NCBI GenBank assembly: GCA_900155495.1 | Contig: FTLJ01001622.1 | Coordinates: 1-17,640, forward strand | Direction: 5' to 3' | DNA length: 17,640 nt | Source: Porogramme epimiltina | Lineage: Eukaryota; Basidiomycota; Agaricomycetes; Polyporales; Polyporaceae | In this document: piece by piece, positions 7,110-16,375 of the stretch | How positions within the stretch are numbered: the stretch's first letter is position 1 | Layout of the letters: each line of letters starts with the position of its first letter | Program-made: the position numbers and the translations under genes | The notes under the pieces: generated by a model | Told to the model about the DNA's origin: nothing | The model's database searches: none | What the model saw: the letters and a program-made list of their open reading frames with translations, nothing else

Positions 7110-10100
7110 CTACGACACGCCCTCCGCGAGAGGATGCGCTACCTCGCCATTGACACCACCCGTGCCCGCGCTCCCGTTCGGGAGCCCCGGCGCCTCCGTC
7201 TTCGCTGGTGTCTGCGGCGGGACGTCGTCCCCACCCTGCGGCTCTGCGACTAGCGGTTTCTCCGGGATCGCCAGGGGCGTGGCGAGCGAGACTGGCGCGT
7301 TGTCTCCCATCGGGTCAACCAGCGGGTGTGTCTCGGGGGTCGGGGTGTACCCGGGCGAAGGCGACGTAGTGAAAGGTGGAGGGAGCGCCTTCTCCATGTC
7401 CGGCACCGGTATGGGCGCGGGCGCGGGGATGGGCATAGACGTCTTGCGCCCGTTGAGCGTGCCCGCGCGGGCTAGCATGCCCTTGAATCTGCCTGCGGGC
7501 GCGGGTTGAGAAGCGAGCTGGGGTGCTGTCATAGGCTGCTGTTGGACCTGTGGAGGTGGTGGTGGGAGCGCGACGCGCTTTTCGGAGACGATGGTCTCGA
7601 GCATGGCCGTAGGCGCTGTGACGTTCTTGAGACCAGTGAGCTTCTCCTGCAGGTAACGTGCATCTGTGAGGAGTCTGAAGTGCGTGTTTAGTCACTGTGC
7701 CTGTCAGAAGGGGATGTGTACGTACCGCTCTTTGGCCTCTAATGAGGGTAGCTCGATCTTGTTGTACTCTTCCGAGAGTCGATGGTTGATGGCCGCAAAG
7801 ACTTGCGTCATCACGTACTAAACACGACCGTGGGATTAATGAAAGAACTCCACTCGTGCAAGAAGGCTGAAGCGTACCTCGACGACGGAAGATTGAAGAT
7901 AGCGGGACAAGACCTTATGGAGGGTCACTGTCTCCTTCACCAGAACTTCCATATACTCATTCGCGCCTCCGCCCTGCTTCGGAACGTCCCACTTGACAGC
8001 CTGGGCATACAATGTCAGCCTTCAAATAGACGTATAGACCGTTCCTAACGCACCTGAAGAGTCCGGATGTGCGCAGCCAGACGATCACCCATAATCGCGA
8101 TCAGTTTGGCGTGGATCTCATTCTGGTGTTCTTGATAGTCCTACCCGCGCCCCTCTCCCGTTAGATGGTTGAGGGCATGCAGCAATGGGCTTGGAAGACG
8201 CACCCGCTTGAGCTTATCGAACTCGATGAGCATTACGGCTTGCTTCTGGCTCAGATGCCGCCGGAACGTCTCACGAATGTACGGAATGAGCGAAATCATG
8301 ATCGATAGCGACTGCGACGCAAGTGCTGCGTGGCCAAGCACCGTCAGCAAACGCGCTTCTCCTTCACCCTCAGCAAACACGCAGACGAAGACGCACCAAG
8401 ATGCTTCGCCGTGATGTTCTTCAAACCCGCAGACCTCATCGCGCCGGCGCCCAGCACGACCTGGCACGTGCGCGAATTGAACGACTTGAGCAGCTCGATC
8501 ACACGCGCCATCGCGTCAGGTGTGAGCAGGGGCAGGTTCGCGACCGCGCGCAGGTAGTCGACCAGGAGCACGAGCACGTCGAGCGTGGCGCCGACCGCGA
8601 AGTACGCACGGTCCTCGACGCGGAGATGCTTCGTCGGCGCGTTCGCGGACCGCCGGCGTGCTGCGCGCCCCGGGGAGCCCGGCACGATGTTTGGTGAGGG
8701 AAGGGGCGATGACGGTCGGGGAACGCCGTTGACGGCGAGGGATGGGGAGGTGGGCGCTGGGGAATTGGGCGGGAGAGGGGAAAGGGTGTCGGGTGGGGGG
8801 CGGTTCAGGAGGAGCTCGGGCGGGTCCGATATGGAAGCGTCGACGATAACGTCGACCGCGCGTTGTACGGAGGGCGCAACTTCTGCGGCGTTCCACTGTT
8901 CGTCTTCGACGAGTTTCGCACACTGGTTGAGCTGCGTCTGGTGGAAATGCTGCAGGAAGGCCTTTGCCTGTGCGGTGGTAGTAAGCATCTCCGTAGTCTC
9001 GCTGCGGTAGAAGATGCGGTAGCTTACCTGGCTGACAATAGTGCCCCGCAGACCGACGATCATGCGCCTGCAGATAACTTCCGACTTGACGACAAAGTCC
9101 CACGACTCGTTGAACAAGGCACAGAAGTGCGGCAGCTCTAGAGCGGTGTGTTGTTCTGCGCGGATCGCGATGACCTTCGAGGCGCGCGCATTTGCTAACT
9201 CGGCCGCAGATGAGAGAATATCTGCAAGCTCCTCTTGGAGCGCGGAGATATCCACAGGAGCTTTGGGAGAGCTGTGGACAGTCGTAAGGCACGGCTTCAA
9301 ATGATATCAGAGCGCGCATACTTGATACTCTCAATAACCTCCACAATGATTGCGTCTTGTCGATGTAGACCTTCAATGCAGTTCAGCAAACTCCGGTACA
9401 TCGCCCTCGTGACATCCATGAACGACGAATGATCCATAGCGCGCAAGCTAGCGACTGCTTCTGACCTGATATATGTCTATTAATGCACCGCGAGTATGTA
9501 GCAACGGAAAGCACTCACTGAGGCGGCAACGAATCGTCGTCTCCAATCTCAAGAGCCGTTATTCGCTTGATACCCGGTCATTCTACCATTTCAAAACACG
9601 GAGCTACGAATAACTCACCCGCTTGATCACGCCTCGGACCTCAGTCATCACGACATCCCGCCATGACAGTGTAGCCTCTAGGATACCTCTTGTGCGCACC
9701 AGGGACTGGAGTAGTGGCCGTAGGCGGTCTCGAAGAGACATGTTGAACTCTTGTCGTCGCGCCTCCGACCACATCTCTTGGTTCGCATCTATGCGCTCCA
9801 CAAGGTCGTGGCGGAGGAGACCAACGAATTCGGATGTCAGAGAAGATGTGATTTCCATCGTCAATGTCCGCAGATGTTCAGGCAGTGCCGCGAACGCTCT
9901 GAGCGAAGACAGCGGTATTGTCGGAGCTGGTGGTGGTTGGGGTGGTGTTGGCGACGCCGGTGGGGATTCCATGACCGTAGGAAGCGGTGACGACCGGCCA
10001 TTCTTCGCGGGTGCGGAGGGCACCACTGCCTGTGCCTTCGCCTCGTCCAGACTCCACAGTTTCTCCAGCTCCTCAATCATATCCAGCGCCTCGGCCCACT

Positions 10101-11160
10101 GTCCTGCGCCCACTAAGCTCCGTGCGATGCCCGTCATCTCCATCACCCCGCCCACAAACCGGACGCCGTCCTTGACCGTGCCCATATTCCGGAGCTTGCC
10201 TTCCCTGCGCACGATCTGGAGCCCGCGTTTCGCGCCGTTTTCGTCCACGTCCCGGAGGAGGCCGCGGAGGTGTGATATGCGGTCGAGGCACTGCTCCGAC
10301 TCGGTCTGTAGGTCCTGGAGGTTCGCGAGCGCGGCGAAGAACGACGTCGAGCGAATCGAAATCTCGCGGATGAGGTGCTGCTCGATCGTGTCCGCGTAGT
10401 GGGAAAGCTTCTCGAGCAGTGGGAGGGAGTGGGAGAGCGAGGTAGGGTCGGAGAACTCATCGTCGCCTTCGTGCTGTTCGGTGACGGCATTGAATGTGCG
10501 CGGGTCGCCTAGGTTGAACTCGCGCTCGAAGAACACTGGTGGCACCGTTTCGAGTGGAGGAAGCGCCTTGCTTGGAGGCGGCCGCGGAGTCCTGGGGGTC
10601 ATCGGCATCTCCAGCGTAGACGATGTGGATGAGGGTAGTGGCGCATCGTCGATCTGTGCTACTCCGTCGCGACCTTGCTCAGCGTTGTGCACAAAGCGGT
10701 CCCATTCTGGTGTAATTGCGCGCAGGTAAGAGTCGAAGTCTTTCCGGCGCACGCGTGGGAGGTCGGCAGGCGAGACAGAGGGAAGAGCGGAGTGTGCCTT
10801 GGGGGGTGCGGACCTCTTGTGAGGGTTGTTGACCACGTTAGAGATAGCTATGGCATATATGCATGAGGACTGCAATATAATTGTTGAGAATATGAACGCA
10901 CCATTAAAGCCAAGCTTCGAACTACTCCACTCTAGAGGGAGAGTGCCAAGAGCGAGAGACGCGAGAGACGCGTTGTTATAGACATCGTAGGGGGCATTAT
11001 TTGTGAGATAGTCCCCCCTCCCCTCCGTGGTCTCCGAGACGCTTCCTGGTCCTGGACGTCGCGAGTCGTAGTTAAAGCGGTAAGAACGAGAGGCGACGAA
11101 GGACGGAAGGTCTCCGACAGGTGACCCCGGACGGGAGGGAGTTGACGCATAGTCAGACAT
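7110..11160 (-). CDS. VPS54: GARP complex subunit VPS54
   Basis: Eleven exons: 11160-10902, 10847-9619, 9565-9519, 9465-9322, 9271-9028, 8967-8397, 8325-8204, 8140-8054, 8000-7878, 7817-7726 and 7674-7110. All phases close to 1160 residues; introns are 50-71 nt. Vps54 is the GARP subunit that helps tether endosome-derived vesicles at the trans-Golgi network with Vps51, Vps52 and Vps53. Signature blocks are PRVRRKDFDSYLRAITPEWD, FFEREFNLGDPRTFNAVTEQ, the helical IEQHLIREISIRSTSFF region, and the C-terminal Vps54 domain from about residue 757 (RVEDRAYFAVGATLD) through RSAGLKNITAKHLALASQSL. After the conserved LTGLKNVT segment comes a proline-rich tail of about 150 residues (from 1008) that looks lineage-specific and disordered. 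A second Pro/Ser linker lies at about 690-750. Introns 1 (54 nt) and 5 (60 nt) are stop-free multiples of three. The start ATG is 259 bp from the divergent metaxin-like gene. Confidence 0.93.
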
Positions 11161-11419
11161 AGACAGAGTCGCCTAGCGCTTTCGCTGTAAGACAGAGCAG
11201 AGCACTAGCGTTGCAGTTGGTGCGGTCAGAGTAGCATGAAGCCTAGGGCAGTGGCAGAGGAGAAACAAGCATCGGTCAGGCTGCCGCCTCCGCTGCCGGC
11301 CACCAGCGCATCTATGGGCGCCAAATGCCGTCATACACTCTGCAGGCATAGGCGCCCATGCTCACTCTCGAGTGGTGCAGGAGGCGGAGGGGCCAGACTG
11401 GAGTCGACTTGATACATCT
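11161..11419. promoter_or_regulatory. Divergent promoter region VPS54 / metaxin-like
   Basis: The 259 bp between the two start codons must hold both promoters. No TATA box is evident, as is common for constitutive genes. An in-frame start further up the metaxin frame (11372, GTG-like context rather than a clear ATG) was not used because the conserved protein begins at MASPLAISLPLPLR. Confidence 0.5.
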
Positions 11420-12446
11420 ATGGCGAGCCCACTGGCCATCTCCCTCCCTCTCCCTCTCCGCCATCTCTTCGCCCTCTTTCCCCTCTACACCCACCCGCAT
11501 ATCGACTCTCCGGACAAAGCCAAGCCCGTCACCTCACCTACCCTCTGGATACACGTCCCCTGGAGCCCGGACGCCGATGTGCTGAGCAGCGATGTCGAAT
11601 GTCTAAAATGGCAAGCATATCTCGCCCTCCGTGGCCTCTCCGACGTCGTAGTTCGCTGGGACATTGCTGTCGACGGTGCACTTGACGCACGCCTACCAAA
11701 TCTCCATGTTCCTCTCAAGACACTCCCCGGCGTGTCGGAGGAGATCAAGGCGCAGGACGACGGGGAAGGGGAACTCCTCCCCGCGCATCTCATTCCGGAG
11801 TGGGTAGACGGTCAGGTTGGAGCTCTCAATGAGCTTGAGGGGTACGCGGACGAAGCTGCGAGAGACGAGAGTCGCGCATGGGTCTCCCTCCTGGAGGGGA
11901 ACGTGCACGCCGCCCTGGTGCGTTCTACCTGTCCTCGTTCTGGACCGTTTGCTCACTTATAAGCTGCGTCGAAAAGATGCTCGGCCAACCCTCGTCGCAG
12001 TCTCTCCTCAGCCTCATCTCCCCATTCCAGACGCCATCACGACCGCTTGAAGCGATCCTCGCGCACCCCCCAGCCCCGCTCTTCGGCATCAGCTCCCTGT
12101 TCCCGCCGTACGGCACACATGTGGACGTCGACGCGGTCGAGCAGCAGTACAAAGACGCGATCGCGTCCCTCTCCGAGCGCCTCGGGACAGACAAGTGGTT
12201 CCTCGGCTCGTTGTGCGTCCTCCCCCTCTTGAATCTCCCGCGTCCACTAACAACACCGTGTCCTGTAGGTCACCCACCGCGCTCGACGCGCTCGTCTTCG
12301 CGTATCTCCACTGCATCCTGCACGCCCGCGAGCACACACTGCGCTTTGAGGTCACCCGGCGCGTCAACCTCGTCGCCTGGGAGCGGCGCGTGCAGAGCCA
12401 GGTCCGGGGCGCGTTCCGCGCGCGCCCGAGCGCCCCTGCATCGTAG
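11420..12446 (+). CDS. SAM37: Metaxin/Sam37-like mitochondrial outer-membrane import protein
   Basis: The three exons are 11420-11917, 11977-12212 and 12269-12446 (introns 59 and 56 nt), giving 303 residues. This is near the usual size of metaxin-1 and Sam37. The N-terminal half has the Tom37/metaxin thioredoxin-like pattern: FPLYTHP, TLWIHVPW, SSDVECLKWQAYLALRG and RLPNLHVP. It is followed by DEAARDESRAWVSLLEGNVH, where the helical C-terminal GST-like part starts. SERLGTDKWFLGS and SPTALDALVFAYLHCIL are typical of the C-terminal half. Sam37/metaxin is part of the SAM complex that inserts beta-barrel proteins into the mitochondrial outer membrane. No C-terminal membrane segment is seen; the protein ends in a short basic, Pro/Ala tail. 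The first intron has a weak AAAAG acceptor, and an alternative explanation (a one-base frameshift) exists. It is convergent with the next gene, 123 bp away. Confidence 0.85.
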
Positions 12447-12569
12447 TCTCGTATCATACTTTCGGACCCAATACAATACCCCTCACATCTCTACACTGGC
12501 GCATTATGCTTCATTACTCTGCATCAAGCAGCGTGACCGATACGCCTATTGTGCTAACCTCGCTCTCTC

Positions 12570-13549
12570 CTAACCCCTCTGTCTTCGAATGCTCCTGAGC
12601 CTACGCTTAACAACCTTGCATCCCCCAGCACGATGTTGAATGGAGAAGGACGGGCTAAGGTACGATGTTGTCTCTACCTCCGTCCCATCGCTTTCATCCC
12701 GCCTCGTCATTACCGTGGCGGTGGCGGTCTCTGTGGAAGTCGAGGAAGTAGACGTCGAGGTAGACTCCGAAGTGGAAGTGGAAGTGGAAGTCGTAGACGT
12801 GGCGGAAGTGGGGGCCGTATCAGAAGTTGTGGACGTGCTGGAGGTTGTGGACGTGCTAGAAGTTGTGGACGTGCTGGAAGTTGTGGACGTGCTGGAAGAT
12901 GTGGACCCGGAGTCGACAGTGCTGGTGTCTGTGTCAGATGACGTAGCGGAGGTTGTGGCACTACTTGTGCCATCCGTGGAGACGCCAGTCGTATTATAGG
13001 CTCCGCACGATGCAGGCGAAGTTGTAACCGGGTACGAAACCCGCACTACAAAAAGCAATGGTTCGTAAGTCGTAACTTTCATGATATCCTGATAGCGTAC
13101 TCACACTCGACCATATAGCCAGTCCCTGCGACCACGCAAGGGACCTCAAACTCCACACGCCCAGCCATCACATCAAACCCCTCAGGCTTTAGAATTGCTG
13201 GTGGCATTATCTGTCCGTTAGAACGAAACGACACCGGCAAGCACGTGCACAGTGGCGAGACATACCCTCCAAATGCGTGCTGTTCTTCCAGAGCCATACG
13301 CTTGCGCCGGACGCGCCCTCGGTGATTTGGGTAGGATCCCTATCGCTTGTGAGCTTATGTCTGCGAGCGACCAGGGGCGGTGGCGACGGCTCACCAGGTG
13401 GCGTTGTGCCAGTCATATGAATTCCATGTGGTGTCCTCTTTGGGATAGTGGATGATGTGGGAGGTGTTTGACTGCGAGACATCTGCTGTAGCTGCACCTG
13501 CAAAAACTAGCGACGCAAGAAGTGCGATAGATTTCAAGAACGGGACCAT
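12570..13549 (-). CDS. Secreted Ser/Thr-rich Kre9/KNH-like cell-wall protein
   Basis: The four exons are 13549-13395, 13345-13266, 13197-13105 and 13045-12570; introns are 49, 68 and 59 nt, and the product is 267 residues. A signal peptide (MVPFLKSIALLASLVFAGAA, cleavage near residue 22) precedes a beta-sandwich-like domain. Its pattern (YPKEDTTWNSYDW, TEGASGASVWLWKN, RVEFEVPCVVAGTGYMVE, RVSYPV) resembles the Kre9/KNH or Ser-Thr-rich GPI-anchored family linked to beta-1,6-glucan and wall assembly. From about residue 125 a low-complexity Ser/Thr region contains a tandem repeat and is probably heavily O-mannosylated. Family members usually end in a hydrophobic GPI signal. This one ends instead in a basic tail (KVVKRRLRSIRRQRG) with no hydrophobic stretch. 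Either it is secreted and wall-bound without GPI, or my last exon is wrong. The acceptor of intron 2 (CACCAG, ending at 13198) was chosen over the nearer GACAG because only it keeps the frame. Confidence 0.68.
12826..12906 (+). repeat. 18-bp tandem repeat in the Ser/Thr-rich region
   Basis: Four 18-bp units (GTTGTGGACGTGCTGGAA and close variants) start at 12826, 12844, 12862 and 12880, followed by a half unit that begins with GAT. Read on the minus strand they encode a six-residue Ser/Thr unit of the wall protein. The last two full units are identical, which suggests recent duplication. Units are multiples of three, so length changes keep the frame. Confidence 0.9.
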
Positions 13550-13607
13550 GGTGAGCGCTGAGATAGCTGTTGGTTCTATTGGGATTCTCAGGTTTCCTTC
13601 CTCTATG

Positions 13608-13613
13608 TATATA
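13608..13613 (-). promoter_or_regulatory. TATA box of the Kre9-like gene
   Basis: TATATA on the minus strand lies 59 nt upstream of the ATG at 13549, a fitting distance for a short 5' leader. It supports the chosen start at MVPFLKSIALL rather than the longer frame reading in from about 13687. Motif and spacing are the only evidence. Confidence 0.5.
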
Positions 13614-14055
13614 GGCTTGAAGAAAAGACGGGGCACACCCCAAAGTCTCTTAACTACCGAACCACACAATTGTGCTCTCCTCGCCACTTGTGAATCCTTG
13701 TGGGCGCGTTTCTGTGCTTTTTATGTTCCCTAGAAGCAAGTCTCACGTCGTATCTACGCCTCCTCACATCGACAGGCCTGAGGTGAGTATCATCATCTAC
13801 TGGCACCCTGGTTTGGTGTTCAAACCCCAAATCGAAATTTTCAGGAAGTTGGAACCAGCCACGGTCTCAACTTCGAAGCCGTGCATGTAGCTTACATACT
13901 GCACATCGTCCGCCCTGTGTATCCCTCACTGCTTCCATGTCCTTTCCCAATGGAATCCGATTTTCGTTTTTGACATCAATGCAAGGCACGACCTCTTCTC
14001 TAAGAGGTATATCTTGCCAGTTCATTTCACTGGCCGTGGAAGTGCTTACCATAAT

Positions 14056-14154
14056 AGCGCCCTCCCTTCTGGTCGTCAGCTTCCACGTTCGACACGAAAA
14101 CAATAGCTAATAACGCCAAACACGACAAGAAGCTACTATCGACTGCAAATGAGC
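14056..14154 (-). other. Signal-peptide-like open stretch, unresolved
   Basis: On the minus strand the frame reads SSFLSCLALLAIVFVSNVEA followed by DDQKGGRYYG, which has the hydrophobic core and A-x-A-like end of a secretion signal. It begins just after a good TTTGCAG acceptor (14142-ish) and runs into a GTAAGC donor-like site. No in-frame ATG was found within the stretch, and I could not join it to a downstream exon without a stop. It may be a remnant or an inner exon of a small secreted protein gene. Confidence 0.2.
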
Positions 14155-14526
14155 GACTTTCCAAAATCCCGCGGGAGACCGGGCATAGAAAGTCGGACGA
14201 GTCGCCGTAGCCCCCAGGGCCCGGCACCGGAACCCCATTGTGCGAGTGCTCCGCCACCTCTCCAAGTCGCCAGCCACAGGGGGGCTGTCGAGCCCAAGGC
14301 AGTGAGTACTTATGTTCGAATCCCCCGGATCCGGGAATCCACAGGCAGTGCTGCTGTGGACAATGCTGATGAACGCCACCGAGCCCCGATTCGAGACGCG
14401 ACACATTGATGCTCAGCGGCGCACGTCCTCGACGATCTCGCACCGTCATCGCCTGCAGCGCTAGCGGGTGTGTCGCAAACCTGAGTGGCACCAGCGCAGC
14501 CTCTCTTCCTTCCTAAAGCGGGCCTG

Positions 14527-14865
14527 TCAGCTTACGCCACTAAGGATGAAAAGCATCCGTTCAACTTCCGGGTACGTAACATCCGGCCTCCCCCTTGTCG
14601 CCCGTGCATTGGAAGATGCCGGTCTGTTCGACGCGCGCATCATCAGCCAGAAGCACCGGTCTCCTTCAAGCTCAAGCTCGCGCCTCGCCAGACGTCCGTT
14701 TATGGTGCAGGAGCCCGTGTTGCGCAATGCACGGCGCACATCGCGCAAACTTTGCGCCTCGCCGCTAGTAAGCTGTTCGGTCCCGGACGCGAGGCTCTTT
14801 GTCTGTTGACAGGTGATGTCAAAGTCAGTAAACAGGCGTGAGAACGACAGGTACGGAAGGGCCTG
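14527..14865 (-). other. Unassigned open frame without ATG start
   Basis: The minus-strand frame is open for about 113 codons (ALPYLSFSRLFTDFDITCQQ at the start, ending YPEVERMLFILSGVS). It has mixed, protein-like composition rather than the Arg/Ser/Pro bias of a shadow frame. It follows a GGTGCAG acceptor-like site, and its only ATGs are near the end. No family is recognised. It could be an inner exon or chance in GC-rich DNA. Confidence 0.2.
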
Positions 14866-14929
14866 CACCGGTGTCCGCTAAACGGACAGATGCACGCACT
14901 CTGGTGGCATGAGGTACACCCTCCTAGGA

Positions 14930-15170
14930 CGTACGCCATACCAGCCTAGATTCGACGCCATACGCACTTCACGGCAATCTCGACAAGCTTCGCCGAGCGA
15001 CCTTCGCGGGTGCCATCACTCGCAAAGAACAGGTCAGCCGAGCTCCCACCTCTTCCGGCGACCTCGTCGTCGACTCGTCGGCTTCCCAGATACCACCCCG
15101 GGGGACATCACTCCCGCATGCTCGTTGGGAGCATGCCGACGTCGCTGCATGCCCCAATGCACATCATTGA
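14930..15170 (+). other. Unassigned open frame without ATG start
   Basis: After a CCTAG acceptor-like site the + frame reads DVRHTSLDSTPYALHGNLDK and continues RRATFAGAITRKEQVSRAPT to a TGA at 15168. Composition is balanced and protein-like. A different + frame (from about 15010 to the TGA at 15372) continues the open signal, with content such as SGFPDTALDVVRPSDERTPR, which would need an intron or a frameshift to connect. No family is recognised. Confidence 0.2.
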
Positions 15171-16375
15171 CGTCCGCGCCCGACTCCCACTTAGCGGTCC
15201 CCCCGGGGTGCGGCAAACGACGCGGCAACGTCACGCCGTGCCCGAGCTCCCCTCCTCGGGCTTTCCGGATACCGCGCTGGACGTCGTCCGCCCGAGCGAT
15301 GAGCGCACGCCGCGGCGCGACGTGACAGAGGGCACCTCGGAGCCCGCGCTCGGAGGCGGGGCGGAACGCTGATGGCCGCCACCCTGCGCCCGTGTGGCCC
15401 GCGCGCCCCGGCGACACCCCTGGGCGTGTAGCGACAATGAAAAATTAATAACGACAGGCTGACGCGCGCGTCCACGGCCCATTTGTCAGGGAGGTGGTTC
15501 GTCTTCGTCTGTGCACCGGCTACTCGTCCGCCAAGGAGCCAGCACGAAACGCGGCCGAGTGTTGGACGCTCGCGGCGGAAACCCGACAGTACTTAGTGTC
15601 AGACAGAGTATGCAGAGAGATGGACCGGCAGAGCGGCCCCACCAGCCCACGCGCATAGCCATAAGCATCCCTTGATGGATGGCGATGGGCCGCAACAGCG
15701 GCCCGACGTGTGCGTCGACCGCCGCGCACGCACGCAGGCGCAGCGGAGCGCGAACACTGGGAGCCTGGAGGGCATCATCACGTCGCCCGCGCGGGCGGCG
15801 CGATGATCACTCACCGCCTGTCCATGTCAACGCTCGACCCCCGGCCGCGTACTGTGCACTGTTCGACAGTGAGCAACAACTCTCCCTCCACAACACCGCC
15901 TGGCTACGGGCGATCCACACCACCCACTCCCTACGCCGCAATGCGTCCAAACCACATCCCCACCGCAGCGTAGTGGTGGTGTTGGCTCAAATCTTACAAC
16001 ATCGACGATCGCACGCACACACAACAAAACCAATCGAGCCCAATCCCTTGTATTGCGCTAATGTGCCAGCCGCACGCGTTGACAACAGCAGGTTACCAAA
16101 GAACGTCCACGGCCACCCCCCCGCGCGTCGCGCAAAAGGGGGAAGCCGGCGAGGAGAGGCCAACCCTCCTGAAGAATGTGTGTGGGGAATGTGAATGTGC
16201 GCAAGCCGTAGCCGTAGGTAGTCGTAACGAATTGTCCAAAGCCCGAAAAAAAAGATGCGAGAGCGCTGAGAGCATGTCCGATATCCCCACAACAACCCCC
16301 TCCACACGCCACCGGCGCGGCGAGCCCAATCCACCCGCGCTTAAGGCGGGTCTCAGAGCGGCCTCACGGCGGCGC

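Larger units (their letters stand above)
13614..16375. other. Gene-poor interval with unresolved open frames
   Basis: About 2.8 kb separate the Kre9-like gene from the cupredoxin gene. I found no recognisable domain, transposase, reverse transcriptase, terminal repeat or tRNA. The left part (13700-14100) is less GC-rich and contains splice-site-like sequences on both strands: a GTGAGT...TTTTCAG pair on + at 13789-13850, and a signal-peptide-like minus-strand stretch near 14060-14150. The middle (14480-15380) is GC-rich with overlapping open frames, none opening with a good ATG and none joining cleanly. The right part (15400-16375) has an AT-rich island near 15439-15453 and the 3' flank of the cupredoxin gene. 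It may hold a small-exon gene, a non-coding RNA, or decayed coding sequence. Confidence 0.4.

Noticed and set aside
8585..9010. Open + strand frames inside the VPS54 region
   Set aside because: They overlap conserved VPS54 exon 6 on the other strand and are explained by high GC.
12640..12999. Long + strand open frame rich in Val, Glu and Asp
   Set aside because: It is the antisense image of the Ser/Thr-rich repeat of the Kre9-like gene; its length comes from the repeat composition.
13550..13687. Longer N-terminus of the Kre9-like protein reading in from about 13687
   Set aside because: It would put a basic segment ahead of the signal peptide and would include the TATA box; the ATG at 13549 gives a clean secretion signal.
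13810..13832. GTTCAAACCCC in a TTTGG...CCAAA inverted pair, another tRNA-like T-arm
   Set aside because: The stem register is wrong for a T-loop and no cloverleaf partner segments are present upstream.
14306..14325. GTTCGAATCCC, similar to a tRNA B box
   Set aside because: The flanking bases do not form a T-arm stem, and no matching A box, anticodon arm or acceptor stem is found on either strand.
15010..15372. Whether 14930-15372 is a decayed transposon gene
   Set aside because: No transposase, integrase or reverse transcriptase motif, no terminal inverted repeats and no target-site duplication could be seen.
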